A stretch of 35,969 nucleotides of DNA from Prochlorococcus sp. AG-459-M13 (lineage in GTDB: Bacteria; Cyanobacteriota; Cyanobacteriia; PCC-6307; Cyanobiaceae): NCBI GenBank assembly GCA_003212005.1, contig QCRE01000006.1, positions 1 through 35,969 of the forward strand, in the 5' to 3' direction. The notes below the pieces were generated by a model. It made no database searches. It was not told where the DNA came from and saw only the letters and a program-made list of their open reading frames with translations. Numbering within the stretch: the stretch's first letter is position 1; each line of letters begins with the position of its first letter. Below, in pieces: positions 16,220 through 24,830 of this stretch. A program made the translations under genes and the position numbers.

Positions 16220-17728
16220 TCAATTATTAAAATAATTATTAATAATTTTCAATACATTGATATAACTTGGATATTTTTTTGGAATTTGATTATTACATTC
16301 ATTTTTTTTAAGATCATTTTCCTTTTTGTTAAAAAACAATTTCTCGTAAAGGTTTTCAATATCATTAAAAAGATAATCTCCTTTTAATTTTTCATTTAGT
16401 TCTAAAGATAATTCAGATTTCACAGATTCTTGGCAAAAATTAGTAATTTCTTCTGAACTAATTAAAACCTTATAAATTTCTTTTTTTTCTTCTGAATTAG
16501 CATTAAAACATAAATAAATCAGATTAATCATTGAACAATTATTATTTTTGATTTTGAATTCTTTATAAATGTCTGGCCAAAACTTTAAGGATTTTAGACC
16601 TTCTAAACCTCCTTGATTGAGAGAGTATTTATTACACCAATTTACAAATTCCGAGATATCTTTTGGACATCTATTGAGTTGCAAAAGCATATCTGATAAA
16701 ACTTGTCCTGCCTGGAAATTCCTTGTTGGTTTTCCTTAAGTTGGCAGAGTCATGCTCCCTAAAACGTCAGCCTTAACAGCATTTAATTGAGAAAAAGTAT
16801 AATCTCCTTTTTCGAAAAATTTTTCATTAATTTTTTCCTTTGCACGAATTATTTCTTCACCATAACCAAGTTCCTTTAATGAAAGATATTTATTGTCTAA
16901 TTTATTTTCTTTTCTAACTTGTAATGATACTGATGCGGCCTGATCCAAACATTGTGTCAATAAAATCGTATTAATGGTAGGTAGCATTCCTGGCTTATCG
17001 GAATGAAAGTTATTTACAAAACCTGCAAATATGGATGAGATATTTTTTATTGATTTTATATATTGACATTCAATATTATGCACTCCAGGAGAAACTTGGA
17101 TTTTCGGTGACAATTGATTCAAAATTCGAGCTCCTAATAAAGCAGTTAGGGCATCAGGATGACAGAAATTCGCAGTAAAACTATCATTAGGATTTCGTAA
17201 AGCTCCGTGACGATGAAATCCTGTAAAAAAAGCTAAATTTGGATATTTATTACAGAGAATAAAGGGGGTTTTGTTTTTATTATCAATGCAAAATGAACCA
17301 ACGAGACAGCCAAGAACCACATTTTCTCTTTTTAAAGTTTTTCTAAGTTTTAAAGCATGTTTAAGATCATCTTGTATGTGATTACTGTTTGAAGCAAGAA
17401 TAACCATCTCACATTCCAAGAGAAGATCTTTTAGATCAAAAGACTTTCTTATTCCCTCTGAAGAATAATGTCCCATTCTCTTAATCTTTTCAATAATCTC
17501 ATTATCCATATCAGAAAGAACATCATTTGAGAAAGCGCCTAACAAATCTCTATCTTCCCTGGGAGCTAAGAGAATATTATTTGATTTTCCATGCATAGCA
17601 CAGTTATATGCTAATGATGCAGGATATAAACCAACACTGTAGAATCCAACTTTGCTGTTCTCTAAATCTTCAATCAATGAATAAAAATATTTTTCATCAT
17701 TTATGTTTTCTATAAAATTATTCTTCAT
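16220..17728 (-). pseudogene. Rossmann dehydrogenase-like gene split by in-frame TAA
   Basis: One minus-strand frame runs 502 sense codons with a single TAA at 16736-16738. The first part (16736-17728, 330 aa, ATG start) has a divergent nucleotide-binding start KVGFYSVGLYPASLAYNCAMHG (about 26-47). It continues with VILASNSNHIQDDL..ALKLRK and VLGCLVGSF like NAD-dependent glycerol-3-phosphate or 6-phosphogluconate dehydrogenases, then HRHGALRNPNDSFTANFCHPDALTALLGARIL. After the stop the same frame continues without break (GKPTRNFQAGQVLSDMLLQL...) to 16220. The second ORF's own ATG (16690) has no visible ribosome-binding site. Either a recent nonsense mutation or sequence error split it, or the first 330 residues are the functional protein. 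Confidence 0.6.
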
Positions 17729-17818
17729 TTTTGTAAATTTTTGATAATTTTTTTAATTTCTAACCCATACCAACATTTTTCTACATTAAAGCAATTCTTG
17801 ACCATAGCAAATTATTTA

Positions 17819-17848
17819 TTGTAAATATTGAATTTTTTAATTTATAAT
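17819..17848 (+). promoter_or_regulatory. Sigma-70-type promoter for the stpA-like gene
   Basis: TATAAT (17843-17848) is a perfect -10, with TTGTAA (17819-17824) 18 bases upstream as a fair -35. Predicted start of transcription is near 17855, about 40 bases before the ATG. Confidence 0.5.
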
Positions 17849-17869
17849 TTCTCTGAGATATAGAAATTA
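17845..17869. repeat. Inverted repeat TAATTTCT/AGAAATTA over the -10
   Basis: Perfect 8-bp arms (17845-17852 and 17862-17869) with a 9-base spacer overlap the -10 box and predicted start site of the gene downstream. The position is typical of a repressor operator. No regulator is assigned. Confidence 0.4.
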
Positions 17870-17894
17870 AATTAAAAGAGAAATAATTATAAAT

Positions 17895-19115
17895 ATGGAA
17901 TATATGGCAAGTAATTTAAAGGCACAAAAACAATTAATTTCTTCTAAGAATATCTTAATTATTCAAGACATTGACGGAGTTTGTATCCCTTTAGTTAAAG
18001 ATCCAATGACTAGAAAATTAGAATCAAAATATATCTATGCAGTAAAAGAATTTGCAGAGGAATTCTTTGTATTAACTTGCGGTGAACATGAAGGTCCAAG
18101 AGGGGTTAACAGAATAATAGAACGGAGTTTAAGAAGCACTACTGAGCCTAAAAACAAAGAACTATATTTAAGAGGTTTAGCAGCCTGTGGAGTTGAGTAT
18201 CAAGACAACAGTGGTGAAATAAGTTTTGAAGGAGTATCAGAAAAAGAACTAAATTTTTTATCTAAAGTACCTAGTTTAATAAGACCAAAGTTTAATTTTA
18301 TAGTTAAGAATATTTTTCCTGAACTTAGCCAAGAAGATATCAATTTTCACGCAGAAAAATCAATATGTGAAACACGCTTCTCGCCAACAATTAATTTCAA
18401 TAGTCTATTTGATTTGGTTCATAAAGATTCTGATAAAAGAAAGCTTATTCAAATTAGTTTTGAAAAAATGATGAATGAAATCATTTTAAAAGCTGAATCC
18501 GAAGGCCTCAAAAACTCATTTTTCCTTCATATTTCACCAAATTTAGGTAATAAAAATGGTAGAGAAACAATTAAACTTTCTTCTCAAGATGATATCGGAT
18601 CAACAGACATACAATTACTTATTAAAGGAGCAGTTAAAGATTCTGGAGTTTTATTTCTTTTAAATAAATTTATTGAGATTAAAACTGGCAAATCTCCTTT
18701 TGGAAGTAATTTTAATTTTAAAAATTCGCCAAAAACTATCAGAGAAAAAGTTGATTTATGCAAAAGATTTATTAACATAGACGATATGCCTTTGATTGTA
18801 GGAGTTGGTGACACAGTCACATCAAAAAAAAATAATGATGAAAAAAGTTATTCAAGAGGAGGAAGTGACAGGTCTTTTCTAGAATTAATACAAATATTAG
18901 GTAATGAATTTGGGATTAAAAATAAAATAATTTTTGTAGATAGTAGTTCTGGTGAAGTTGAAAGACCCTCTACAAAAAAAACTGGTTTAATAGGTATCAG
19001 TGATGTTCATGACAACTTAAAATTTGACATAGTTTTTAAAAATGGTCCCAAAGAATACATAAGTTGGTTTATTGAACTTGCTAATGAGAGATCAAGCTTT
19101 AAAAAAAATAGTTGA
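17895..19115 (+). CDS. stpA: Glucosylglycerol-phosphate phosphatase homologue
   Basis: 406 aa. The HAD-like motif IIQDIDGVCIPLV has Asp25 and Asp27 as nucleophile and acid. FVLTCGEHEGPRGVNR (about 58-73) and DMPLIVGVGDTVTS....SYSRGGSDRSFLELI (about 298-332) fit the salt-tolerance phosphatase family, which dephosphorylates glucosylglycerol 3-phosphate in Synechocystis. No glucosylglycerol-phosphate synthase is in the window, so the true substrate may be another sugar phosphate. ATG at 17895 is used; a second in-frame ATG is at 17904. It is divergent from the dehydrogenase-like gene and followed by the ArsS-like gene after 40 bases. Its promoter carries an inverted repeat. Confidence 0.75.
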   Translation: MEYMASNLKAQKQLISSKNILIIQDIDGVCIPLVKDPMTRKLESKYIYAVKEFAEEFFVLTCGEHEGPRGVNRIIERSLRSTTEPKNKELYLRGLAACGVEYQDNSGEISFEGVSEKELNFLSKVPSLIRPKFNFIVKNIFPELSQEDINFHAEKSICETRFSPTINFNSLFDLVHKDSDKRKLIQISFEKMMNEIILKAESEGLKNSFFLHISPNLGNKNGRETIKLSSQDDIGSTDIQLLIKGAVKDSGVLFLLNKFIEIKTGKSPFGSNFNFKNSPKTIREKVDLCKRFINIDDMPLIVGVGDTVTSKKNNDEKSYSRGGSDRSFLELIQILGNEFGIKNKIIFVDSSSGEVERPSTKKTGLIGISDVHDNLKFDIVFKNGPKEYISWFIELANERSSFKKNS

Positions 19116-19155
19116 CTTTTTTATTTTCGAATGACAATTTATAAATAATAGATTC

Positions 19156-20088
19156 ATGAAAGAAAAATTCCCCTCAATATATAAAGAACCTATAGAAACA
19201 TTGCAAATTAATATAGGTTATAAGTGCAATCAGGCTTGTAAGCATTGTCATGTCAATTCGAGTCCCCTAAGGACTGAAAAGATGTCCAATGAAATTATAT
19301 CTCTTATTCCAAAGATAATTGAAAAATACAAAATCAAGACTTTAGATATTACAGGTGGTGCGCCAGAACTTCATCCAGAATTTAAAAATCTAATAACCAG
19401 CTTGAGCACAAAACAAGTTGATATTATTGATAGGTGCAATTTGACAATTTTTTTTGAAGAAGGTTATGAAGATCTTCCTCAATTTCTTGCAAAAAATAAA
19501 GTGATAGTTACTGCTTCGCTACCATGTTATGAAAAAAATAATGTTGATTTTCAAAGGGGTTTTGGCGTTTTTGAAAAGAGTATTAATGCCATTAAAATTC
19601 TTAATGATTTAGGCTATGGGAAGAAAGAAAATGGATTACAATTAAACCTTGTTTACAATCCTGTAAGCCCAATTCTTCCTCCTTCTCAGGAGATATTGGA
19701 GGAGGATTATAAAAAAATTCTATTCGAAAAATACAATATCGTTTTTAATAATTTATATACAATAACTAATATGCCAATAAATAGATATGAAGAATCTCTT
19801 AGAAGAGAAGGGAAACTAAATACTTATTACAAATTACTAAAAGAAAATTTTAATGAAAAAAATTTAGAAAATCTTATGTGTAAAAAGACAATTAGCGTTA
19901 ATTGGCTAGGAGAAATTTATGATTGTGATTTTAACCAACAGATAAATTTCCGTGAGAACAAAGGACCAAAGACACTTTTTGATTTATTGAATGAATCATT
20001 TACTTTTGACTACGGGGTAGCGGTAAAAGAACATTGTTTTGCTTGTACTGCAGGTGCAGGGTCAAGTTGTGGAGGGACTTTAAGTTAA
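19156..20088 (+). CDS. arsS: ArsS-like radical SAM protein
   Basis: 310 aa. The radical SAM cluster motif is Cys24-x3-Cys28-x2-Cys31 (YKCNQACKHCHVNSSP). LDITGGAPELHP (about 64-75) is the SAM-binding GGE-like region with Ala-Pro-Glu, typical of this family. The C-terminal domain has CKKTISVNWLGEIYDCDFNQ and ends in CFACTAGAGSSCGG, a Cys-rich auxiliary Fe-S-type site. The family includes ArsS, which adds 5'-deoxyadenosine to dimethylarsinite in arsenosugar synthesis. No arsM is in the window. Start is ATG. It ends six bases from the convergent fur stop. Confidence 0.82.
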   Translation: MKEKFPSIYKEPIETLQINIGYKCNQACKHCHVNSSPLRTEKMSNEIISLIPKIIEKYKIKTLDITGGAPELHPEFKNLITSLSTKQVDIIDRCNLTIFFEEGYEDLPQFLAKNKVIVTASLPCYEKNNVDFQRGFGVFEKSINAIKILNDLGYGKKENGLQLNLVYNPVSPILPPSQEILEEDYKKILFEKYNIVFNNLYTITNMPINRYEESLRREGKLNTYYKLLKENFNEKNLENLMCKKTISVNWLGEIYDCDFNQQINFRENKGPKTLFDLLNESFTFDYGVAVKEHCFACTAGAGSSCGGTLS

Positions 20089-20094
20089 AACCTG

Positions 20095-20547
20095 CTAAAT
20101 GCAATTAGGACAAATAGCTCTTACATTTAAAGAGGATTCAATTAGTTTAAAACCATTAACTTTTGCTGCAACTTTGCCTGCCTCTAAAACCTCGTCATTT
20201 TCGAATTCTTCTGTTCTTCCACACCTAATACAAATCAAATGATGATGGTCCGGTGTGTCGTTACTAAGCAATTCATATCTATGCCCACCCTCACTGAGTT
20301 CTAATTCATGAAGCAAACCCATTTGTACTAAAAGTCTTAAAGTTCTATAAATTGTTGCTAGTGAAACTTTGGAGCTTGTTTTAACTAACTTTTCATGAAC
20401 CTCTTCAGCACTAAGATGCTGTCCAGAGCCAATATTTTCAAATAAATTAAGAACCTTTAGCCTTTGAGGAGTTAACCTCTTCCCATCTTTATGTAAACCA
20501 TCGCCAAGAGGAGATGTAATGACATTGTATTGCGAGGATAATGACAA
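20095..20547 (-). CDS. fur: Fur-family metal-responsive repressor
   Basis: 150 aa. The winged-helix domain covers about 20-90 (RLTPQRLKVLNLF, HLSAEEVHEKL, VSLATIYRTLRLLVQMGLL, HRYEL). The dimerisation/metal domain follows with HHHLICIRCG (His101-103, Cys106, Cys109) and CPNC (Cys146, Cys149), the structural zinc site. It most likely represses iron-uptake genes when Fe2+ binds; Zur or PerR-like specificity cannot be excluded. The start is TTG, because the upstream ATG is out of frame. It is divergent from the hydrolase gene with a 116-base gap. No canonical 19-bp Fur box was found there by eye. Confidence 0.92.
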   Translation of the reverse strand: MSLSSQYNVITSPLGDGLHKDGKRLTPQRLKVLNLFENIGSGQHLSAEEVHEKLVKTSSKVSLATIYRTLRLLVQMGLLHELELSEGGHRYELLSNDTPDHHHLICIRCGRTEEFENDEVLEAGKVAAKVNGFKLIESSLNVRAICPNCI

Positions 20548-20663
20548 ATTTAACTCATGGCTATTCTCAATAATAACCCTTGATGAGAGTAAAACAACTT
20601 TTTGATTTAAAATGTTTACTAAAGTTCTTCAAAATATTATGTTAAATACATCCTTATATTTAA

Positions 20664-21233
20664 ATGATGAATGATCAAGAAATCTCTTCAGATAAACTAT
20701 CATCCAAAGTTAACGCATTGCTAATTATTGATCTTCAGGAAAAAATAATAAGACCAATTTTTAATAAGGATTCAATAATCAAAAACATTAAAAAGCTAGT
20801 AAATGCTTACCAAATTTTAGGAGAAAACATATTGATATCTGAACAGAACCCACTCAAATTGGGTGCAACAATACCTGAATTATTGCCCAAAAATAGATTT
20901 AAAAAAATTGAGAAAATGGAATTTAGCTTAGCTAACATACAAGAATTTTTAGAAGAACTTAAAAATAAAAAAATTACAAATTTGATAGTTTGTGGTATCG
21001 AAACGCATATTTGTATTCAACAAACAGCCTTAGATTGTTTACAAAAAGGATTTGAAGTTATTCTCGTTTCAGATGCTATGAGCAGTCGAAATAGGGTGGA
21101 TCATGAAATAGCATTACAAAGAATGACTAAGAGTGGGGCGATCTTAACAACAACTGAATCAATAATTTTTGAATTATGCAAAACTGCGGATAGAAAAGAA
21201 TTTAAAGAAATTAGAAATATAATAATGAGTTAA
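20664..21233 (+). CDS. Isochorismatase-fold cysteine hydrolase
   Basis: 189 aa. The catalytic triad of the family is visible: Asp23 (ALLIIDLQEK), Lys84 (KIEKMEFS) and Cys117 (CGIETHICIQQTALD). Members hydrolyse amides or enol ethers (nicotinamidase, isochorismatase, and many unassigned ones); the substrate here is unknown. The short form without extra domains resembles YcaC/PncA relatives. The start is ATG; ATG is doubled, so the second (20667) is also possible. Lone gene beside fur. Confidence 0.88.
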   Translation: MMNDQEISSDKLSSKVNALLIIDLQEKIIRPIFNKDSIIKNIKKLVNAYQILGENILISEQNPLKLGATIPELLPKNRFKKIEKMEFSLANIQEFLEELKNKKITNLIVCGIETHICIQQTALDCLQKGFEVILVSDAMSSRNRVDHEIALQRMTKSGAILTTTESIIFELCKTADRKEFKEIRNIIMS

Positions 21234-21311
21234 AGAAAAATAAATACTGGTTTGTTGTTGAGAGATAATTTAAAATTTTATTAGAGATAAATTTTTAGGG
21301 TTTATTTGAAT

Positions 21312-22343
21312 ATGAAATTAGTTACTGAAAACTTCCTTCTGGCAATATCTATTTTTTTTATTGGAACTTTATTGTCGATAATAATTTCTAAACTTTCAAA
21401 AATATTTTTTAAAAAGCTTTCCAAAAGAACAAAAACAAATTTCGATGATTTTATTTTTGAGGTAATCTCTGGAATTATAAAACCTATAGGTTTCCTCCTT
21501 TCATTTTATTTTTCAGTTGACTATTTTTTTGATGATGAAATAACTTTCATCTCTGTCTTATTGAATATTCTGAAATTATTTATATTGATAATCATTATAA
21601 AAGCTCTCAACAAAGTTTTAATAAGATCTTTAACAGAATCGACCTCGAAAATTAATGATTCCTCACTTAGTTCAATGGTATCTTCACTAACTCCATTGAT
21701 AAAAGCATTGACATGGACTATTGGTTCAATATTTTTCTTACAAAATATAGGTGTTCAAATGACTGCTATATGGGCTTTACTAAGTGCAGGAGGTATTGGA
21801 GCAGGATTAGCTTTGAAAGATCCAGTTCAGGAGTTTTTTGAATATATAACAATTTTGCTTGATAAACCTTTTCAAAAAGGTGAGTTTATAAAATCTGATG
21901 GAGTCCTCGGAATGGTTGAGAGAGTGGGCGTAAGATCCTCAAGGATAAGAAGTATTAATGGAGAAGTAATAGTAATGAGCAACAGTGCACTAACAAATGG
22001 AATAATTTCAAATTACGCACAAATGGAAAAAAGGAGGTTAGTGCATAAATTAGGAGTTGTTTATGAAACCTCTCCAAAACTTATGAAACTGATTCCAATA
22101 ATAATTGAAAAAATAGTTGAAGAGACAAAAGATGCGTCTTTTGATAGATGTCATTTCACAGATTTCGGCGACTTTAGTCTTAATTTTGAACTTGTTTATT
22201 ACATCCCAACAAATAATTATCTCGCTGCAATGGAAGCTCAACAATCTATAAATTTAAGAATTATTGAGGAATTTGCGGTTAATAATATAGAGTTTGCATT
22301 CCCAACACAAACCTTAAATATTGAAAGTAACAAAGCCAAATGA
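21312..22343 (+). CDS. MscS-type mechanosensitive channel
   Basis: 343 aa from ATG at 21312; an in-frame TTG at 21306 is better spaced from AGGG (21297-21300), so either may be used. There are about four transmembrane segments. The pore helix follows as WALLSAGGIGAGLALKDPVQEFF (about 156-180), then the beta domain LDKPFQKGEFIKSDGVLGMVERVGVRSSRIRSINGEVIVMSNS, all diagnostic of MscS. It releases solutes at hypo-osmotic shock. Its last 30 bases overlap the end of the convergent SDR gene. Confidence 0.93.
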   Translation: MKLVTENFLLAISIFFIGTLLSIIISKLSKIFFKKLSKRTKTNFDDFIFEVISGIIKPIGFLLSFYFSVDYFFDDEITFISVLLNILKLFILIIIIKALNKVLIRSLTESTSKINDSSLSSMVSSLTPLIKALTWTIGSIFFLQNIGVQMTAIWALLSAGGIGAGLALKDPVQEFFEYITILLDKPFQKGEFIKSDGVLGMVERVGVRSSRIRSINGEVIVMSNSALTNGIISNYAQMEKRRLVHKLGVVYETSPKLMKLIPIIIEKIVEETKDASFDRCHFTDFGDFSLNFELVYYIPTNNYLAAMEAQQSINLRIIEEFAVNNIEFAFPTQTLNIESNKAK

Positions 22344-23315
22344 TCTACAAATCTCTTCACTTAAAATCCAGAGTTTTGAAGCCAACTCAGAATTATTTGC
22401 CTCATCACTAACCTTGCTTTCAACTAATTTATGTTTCTTAAAAGATATAAGTTTATTACTTAAATGTACGTAACCAATATTATTTAAATTTGCATCAAGG
22501 GTAATCTTAGAAAGAATCTTACCAGCATTTTCTATACTTTCAGAAATTCCTAAAATGTTTTTTGCAACTTTAGAAAAGATCAAATAGCCAAAGAGATTAA
22601 AACTTTTACTATATCTAAAAAAACCTGAACCATCATTAGGTATTACGAGACCAGGAGCCCAGGTAATTACTGAAATCTTACTAGAGGACATTTTTAATTT
22701 TTTCAAAAGTTCTTTAGCAAACAAAATATTACACAACTTACTATTTTTATAGGATTCATCGGCATTAAAATTATAAAATTGCCCAGTAACTTTTTTTCTA
22801 AAATCAATTAGATTATTGAGTCCTGCTTTCTCTCCTATATTTCCACCTGAGCTTTTGGGGTCGTGAACATCTGATGATGTAATAATGATTCTTGATTCTT
22901 CTTTATCTCTAACAAGATCTTTTAAGACATTTATCAAGTAAAAATGCGCAAGATGATTAACTGCGAAAGTTAACTCTATGCCTTGTTTTGATACTTTAGG
23001 ATAAAAAGAACCTGTATATTGCAATCCTGCATTTAAAACAACTATATCTAAAAAAATTTTGTTACTAATAAGATAATCTTTAATTTTATTAATATTTTTT
23101 AGATCTGAAAGATCACAATTATAAATAATATTTAAATATTTACTAAGGTAATTTTTATCAAAATATTTCTCAATTATTTTAAGAAATTCATTCTTTCTTG
23201 ATTCAGATTTTATTACAACGTATAAATTATTTTTAGTTTTTAGTAAATTAATAATGGCAAAAAACCCAATGCCCGAATTACCTCCAGTGATTAAAATATT
23301 CTTATTTTTAGTCAT
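22314..23315 (-). CDS. SDR oxidoreductase resembling protochlorophyllide reductase
   Basis: 333 aa. NAD(P)-binding TGGNSGIG is at 10-17; VLNAG is at 93-97. Catalytic Ser147 lies in IIITSSDVHDP, and Tyr189/Lys193 in SYKNSKLCN. YK.SK.CN, the NHLAHFYL segment (120-127) and the insertion after the catalytic Ser (GGNIGEKAGLNNL) are features of light-dependent protochlorophyllide oxidoreductase and its SDR relatives. It is more divergent than a housekeeping por should be, so I call it POR-like rather than POR. The substrate is unknown, though the lycopene cyclase gene next door is a pigment gene. Start ATG; the last 30 bases overlap the MscS gene. Confidence 0.85.
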   Translation of the reverse strand: MTKNKNILITGGNSGIGFFAIINLLKTKNNLYVVIKSESRKNEFLKIIEKYFDKNYLSKYLNIIYNCDLSDLKNINKIKDYLISNKIFLDIVVLNAGLQYTGSFYPKVSKQGIELTFAVNHLAHFYLINVLKDLVRDKEESRIIITSSDVHDPKSSGGNIGEKAGLNNLIDFRKKVTGQFYNFNADESYKNSKLCNILFAKELLKKLKMSSSKISVITWAPGLVIPNDGSGFFRYSKSFNLFGYLIFSKVAKNILGISESIENAGKILSKITLDANLNNIGYVHLSNKLISFKKHKLVESKVSDEANNSELASKLWILSEEICRSFGFVTFNI

Positions 23316-23539
23316 TTAGATTACTATATATTTTTTATGATAAAAAAATATACGACTTTTTTTTTATTTTGTAATCTTATAAATTATTGTTAAAACACTG
23401 AAAACTTAGTCGCTAGTTATTGAGTAATTTGATTATTATTAATCTACTCTCATTATAAATATTGGATGAAATATAAAAAACTAATTGCAGAAATAATATT
23501 TTGTTACACAAATTTCTTTAATCATAAGATTTATATTTA

Positions 23540-24823
23540 ATGTCAAAAGAAACCCTGCCAGATGTTCTTGTTTTGGGTGCGGGGCCTGCAGGAATGGCAA
23601 TTGCATCAGCTTTAGGTAAGGAAAAATTAGATGTTGAAGTCCTTTCTCCAAATGGACCAGATGAGCCTTGGCCAAACACTTATGGTATTTGGGGGAAAGA
23701 GGTTGATCAACTTGGGCTACAGGATTTACTTGAATATAGATGGAAGAATACTGTTAGTTTTTTTGGGCATGGCGCTTTAGAAGAACAAGATGACGAGAAT
23801 AAAGCCACGGAACATTCACTAGATTATGGACTATTTGATAAGAAGAAACTTCACAATTTTTGGTTTAACGAATGCAATAAGTCTTTCATTAAATGGCATC
23901 AAGGTTTTGCAGACAAAATATATTTTGAAAAATATAAAAGTACAGTAACCACAAATGATGGCAAGACTTACTCTGCAAGATTAGTTGTAGATGCAACAGG
24001 ATATGATCCTGTTTTTCTTAAATTAAAATCGTGTGGTCCTTTAGCAGTCCAAACTTGTTACGGGATAGTGGGTAATTTTAGTAAACCTCCTCTTAAAAAA
24101 GGTCAGTTTGTATTAATGGATTATAGAAATGACCATCTTAATGAAGAGCAAAAAAAAGAACCACCCACTTTTCTTTATGCCATGGATATGGGGAATGGAA
24201 AATATTTTCTTGAAGAGACATCACTTGGTTTAGTCAATCCCCTAACAATGGAAAATTTAAAAGAAAGACTGGAGAAGAGGCTATCTTATCGAAATATATC
24301 TATTACAAGTATGCAACACGAAGAGCTTGGTTTGTTTCTGCCAATGAATATGCCAATCCCAGATTTTAAACAACAAATACTTGGATTTGGTGGAGCTGCT
24401 TCAATGGTACATCCTGCATCTGGATACTTAATTGGCAATGTTTTAAGAAGAGCTCCTCTGGTCGCAAAAGCAGTATCAGAAGCAATTCAAAGCAAAAATC
24501 TTAGTACATATCATATTGCTAGAAAAGGTTGGGAAACTTTATGGTCAAAAGAATTAATTAGAAAGAAATCTCTTTACCAATTTGGATTAGAAAAACTCAT
24601 GAGGTTTGACGAAAAACTATTGAGAGAATTTTTTGGCAGTTTTTTTCAACTACCTAAAAATCAATGGTATGGTTTTCTTACCGATACTTTATCTTTAAGA
24701 GAGATTGTTTATGCGATGTGCATAATGTTTGTAAAGGCTCCATGGAGTGTTAAAAAAGGTTTGATGATGATGCATGGTAGAGAATTTAAAATGTTACTAA
24801 GGATAATATTTCCTAATATATAG
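23540..24823 (+). CDS. crtL: Lycopene cyclase (CrtL family, probably epsilon type)
   Basis: 427 aa. FAD/NAD-binding LVLGAGPAGMA (10-20), DEPWPNTYGIWGKEVDQLGL (41-60), the YGLFD segment (96-100) and the cyclase motif FLEET (223-227) identify a plant/cyanobacterial lycopene cyclase, which closes beta or epsilon rings for carotene. Prochlorococcus has two, CrtL-b and CrtL-e, the latter known in MED4 to make both ring types. The epsilon assignment here rests on the remembered neighbourhood with pcb, GST and SDR genes, not on a residue test. Start ATG. The next SDR gene starts seven bases after its stop, so the two are co-transcribed. Confidence 0.9.
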   Translation: MSKETLPDVLVLGAGPAGMAIASALGKEKLDVEVLSPNGPDEPWPNTYGIWGKEVDQLGLQDLLEYRWKNTVSFFGHGALEEQDDENKATEHSLDYGLFDKKKLHNFWFNECNKSFIKWHQGFADKIYFEKYKSTVTTNDGKTYSARLVVDATGYDPVFLKLKSCGPLAVQTCYGIVGNFSKPPLKKGQFVLMDYRNDHLNEEQKKEPPTFLYAMDMGNGKYFLEETSLGLVNPLTMENLKERLEKRLSYRNISITSMQHEELGLFLPMNMPIPDFKQQILGFGGAASMVHPASGYLIGNVLRRAPLVAKAVSEAIQSKNLSTYHIARKGWETLWSKELIRKKSLYQFGLEKLMRFDEKLLREFFGSFFQLPKNQWYGFLTDTLSLREIVYAMCIMFVKAPWSVKKGLMMMHGREFKMLLRIIFPNI

Positions 24824-24830
24824 TTTTAAA

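Noticed and set aside
16220..16690. 156-aa ORF as an independent gene
   Set aside because: It continues the frame of the gene upstream with no stop between, apart from one TAA, and has no ribosome-binding site; treated as part of the split gene.
20548..20663. Search for a Fur box between fur and the hydrolase gene
   Set aside because: Only AT-rich sequence and a loose TCTCA/TGAGA repeat were seen; no match to the usual GATAAT-type box.
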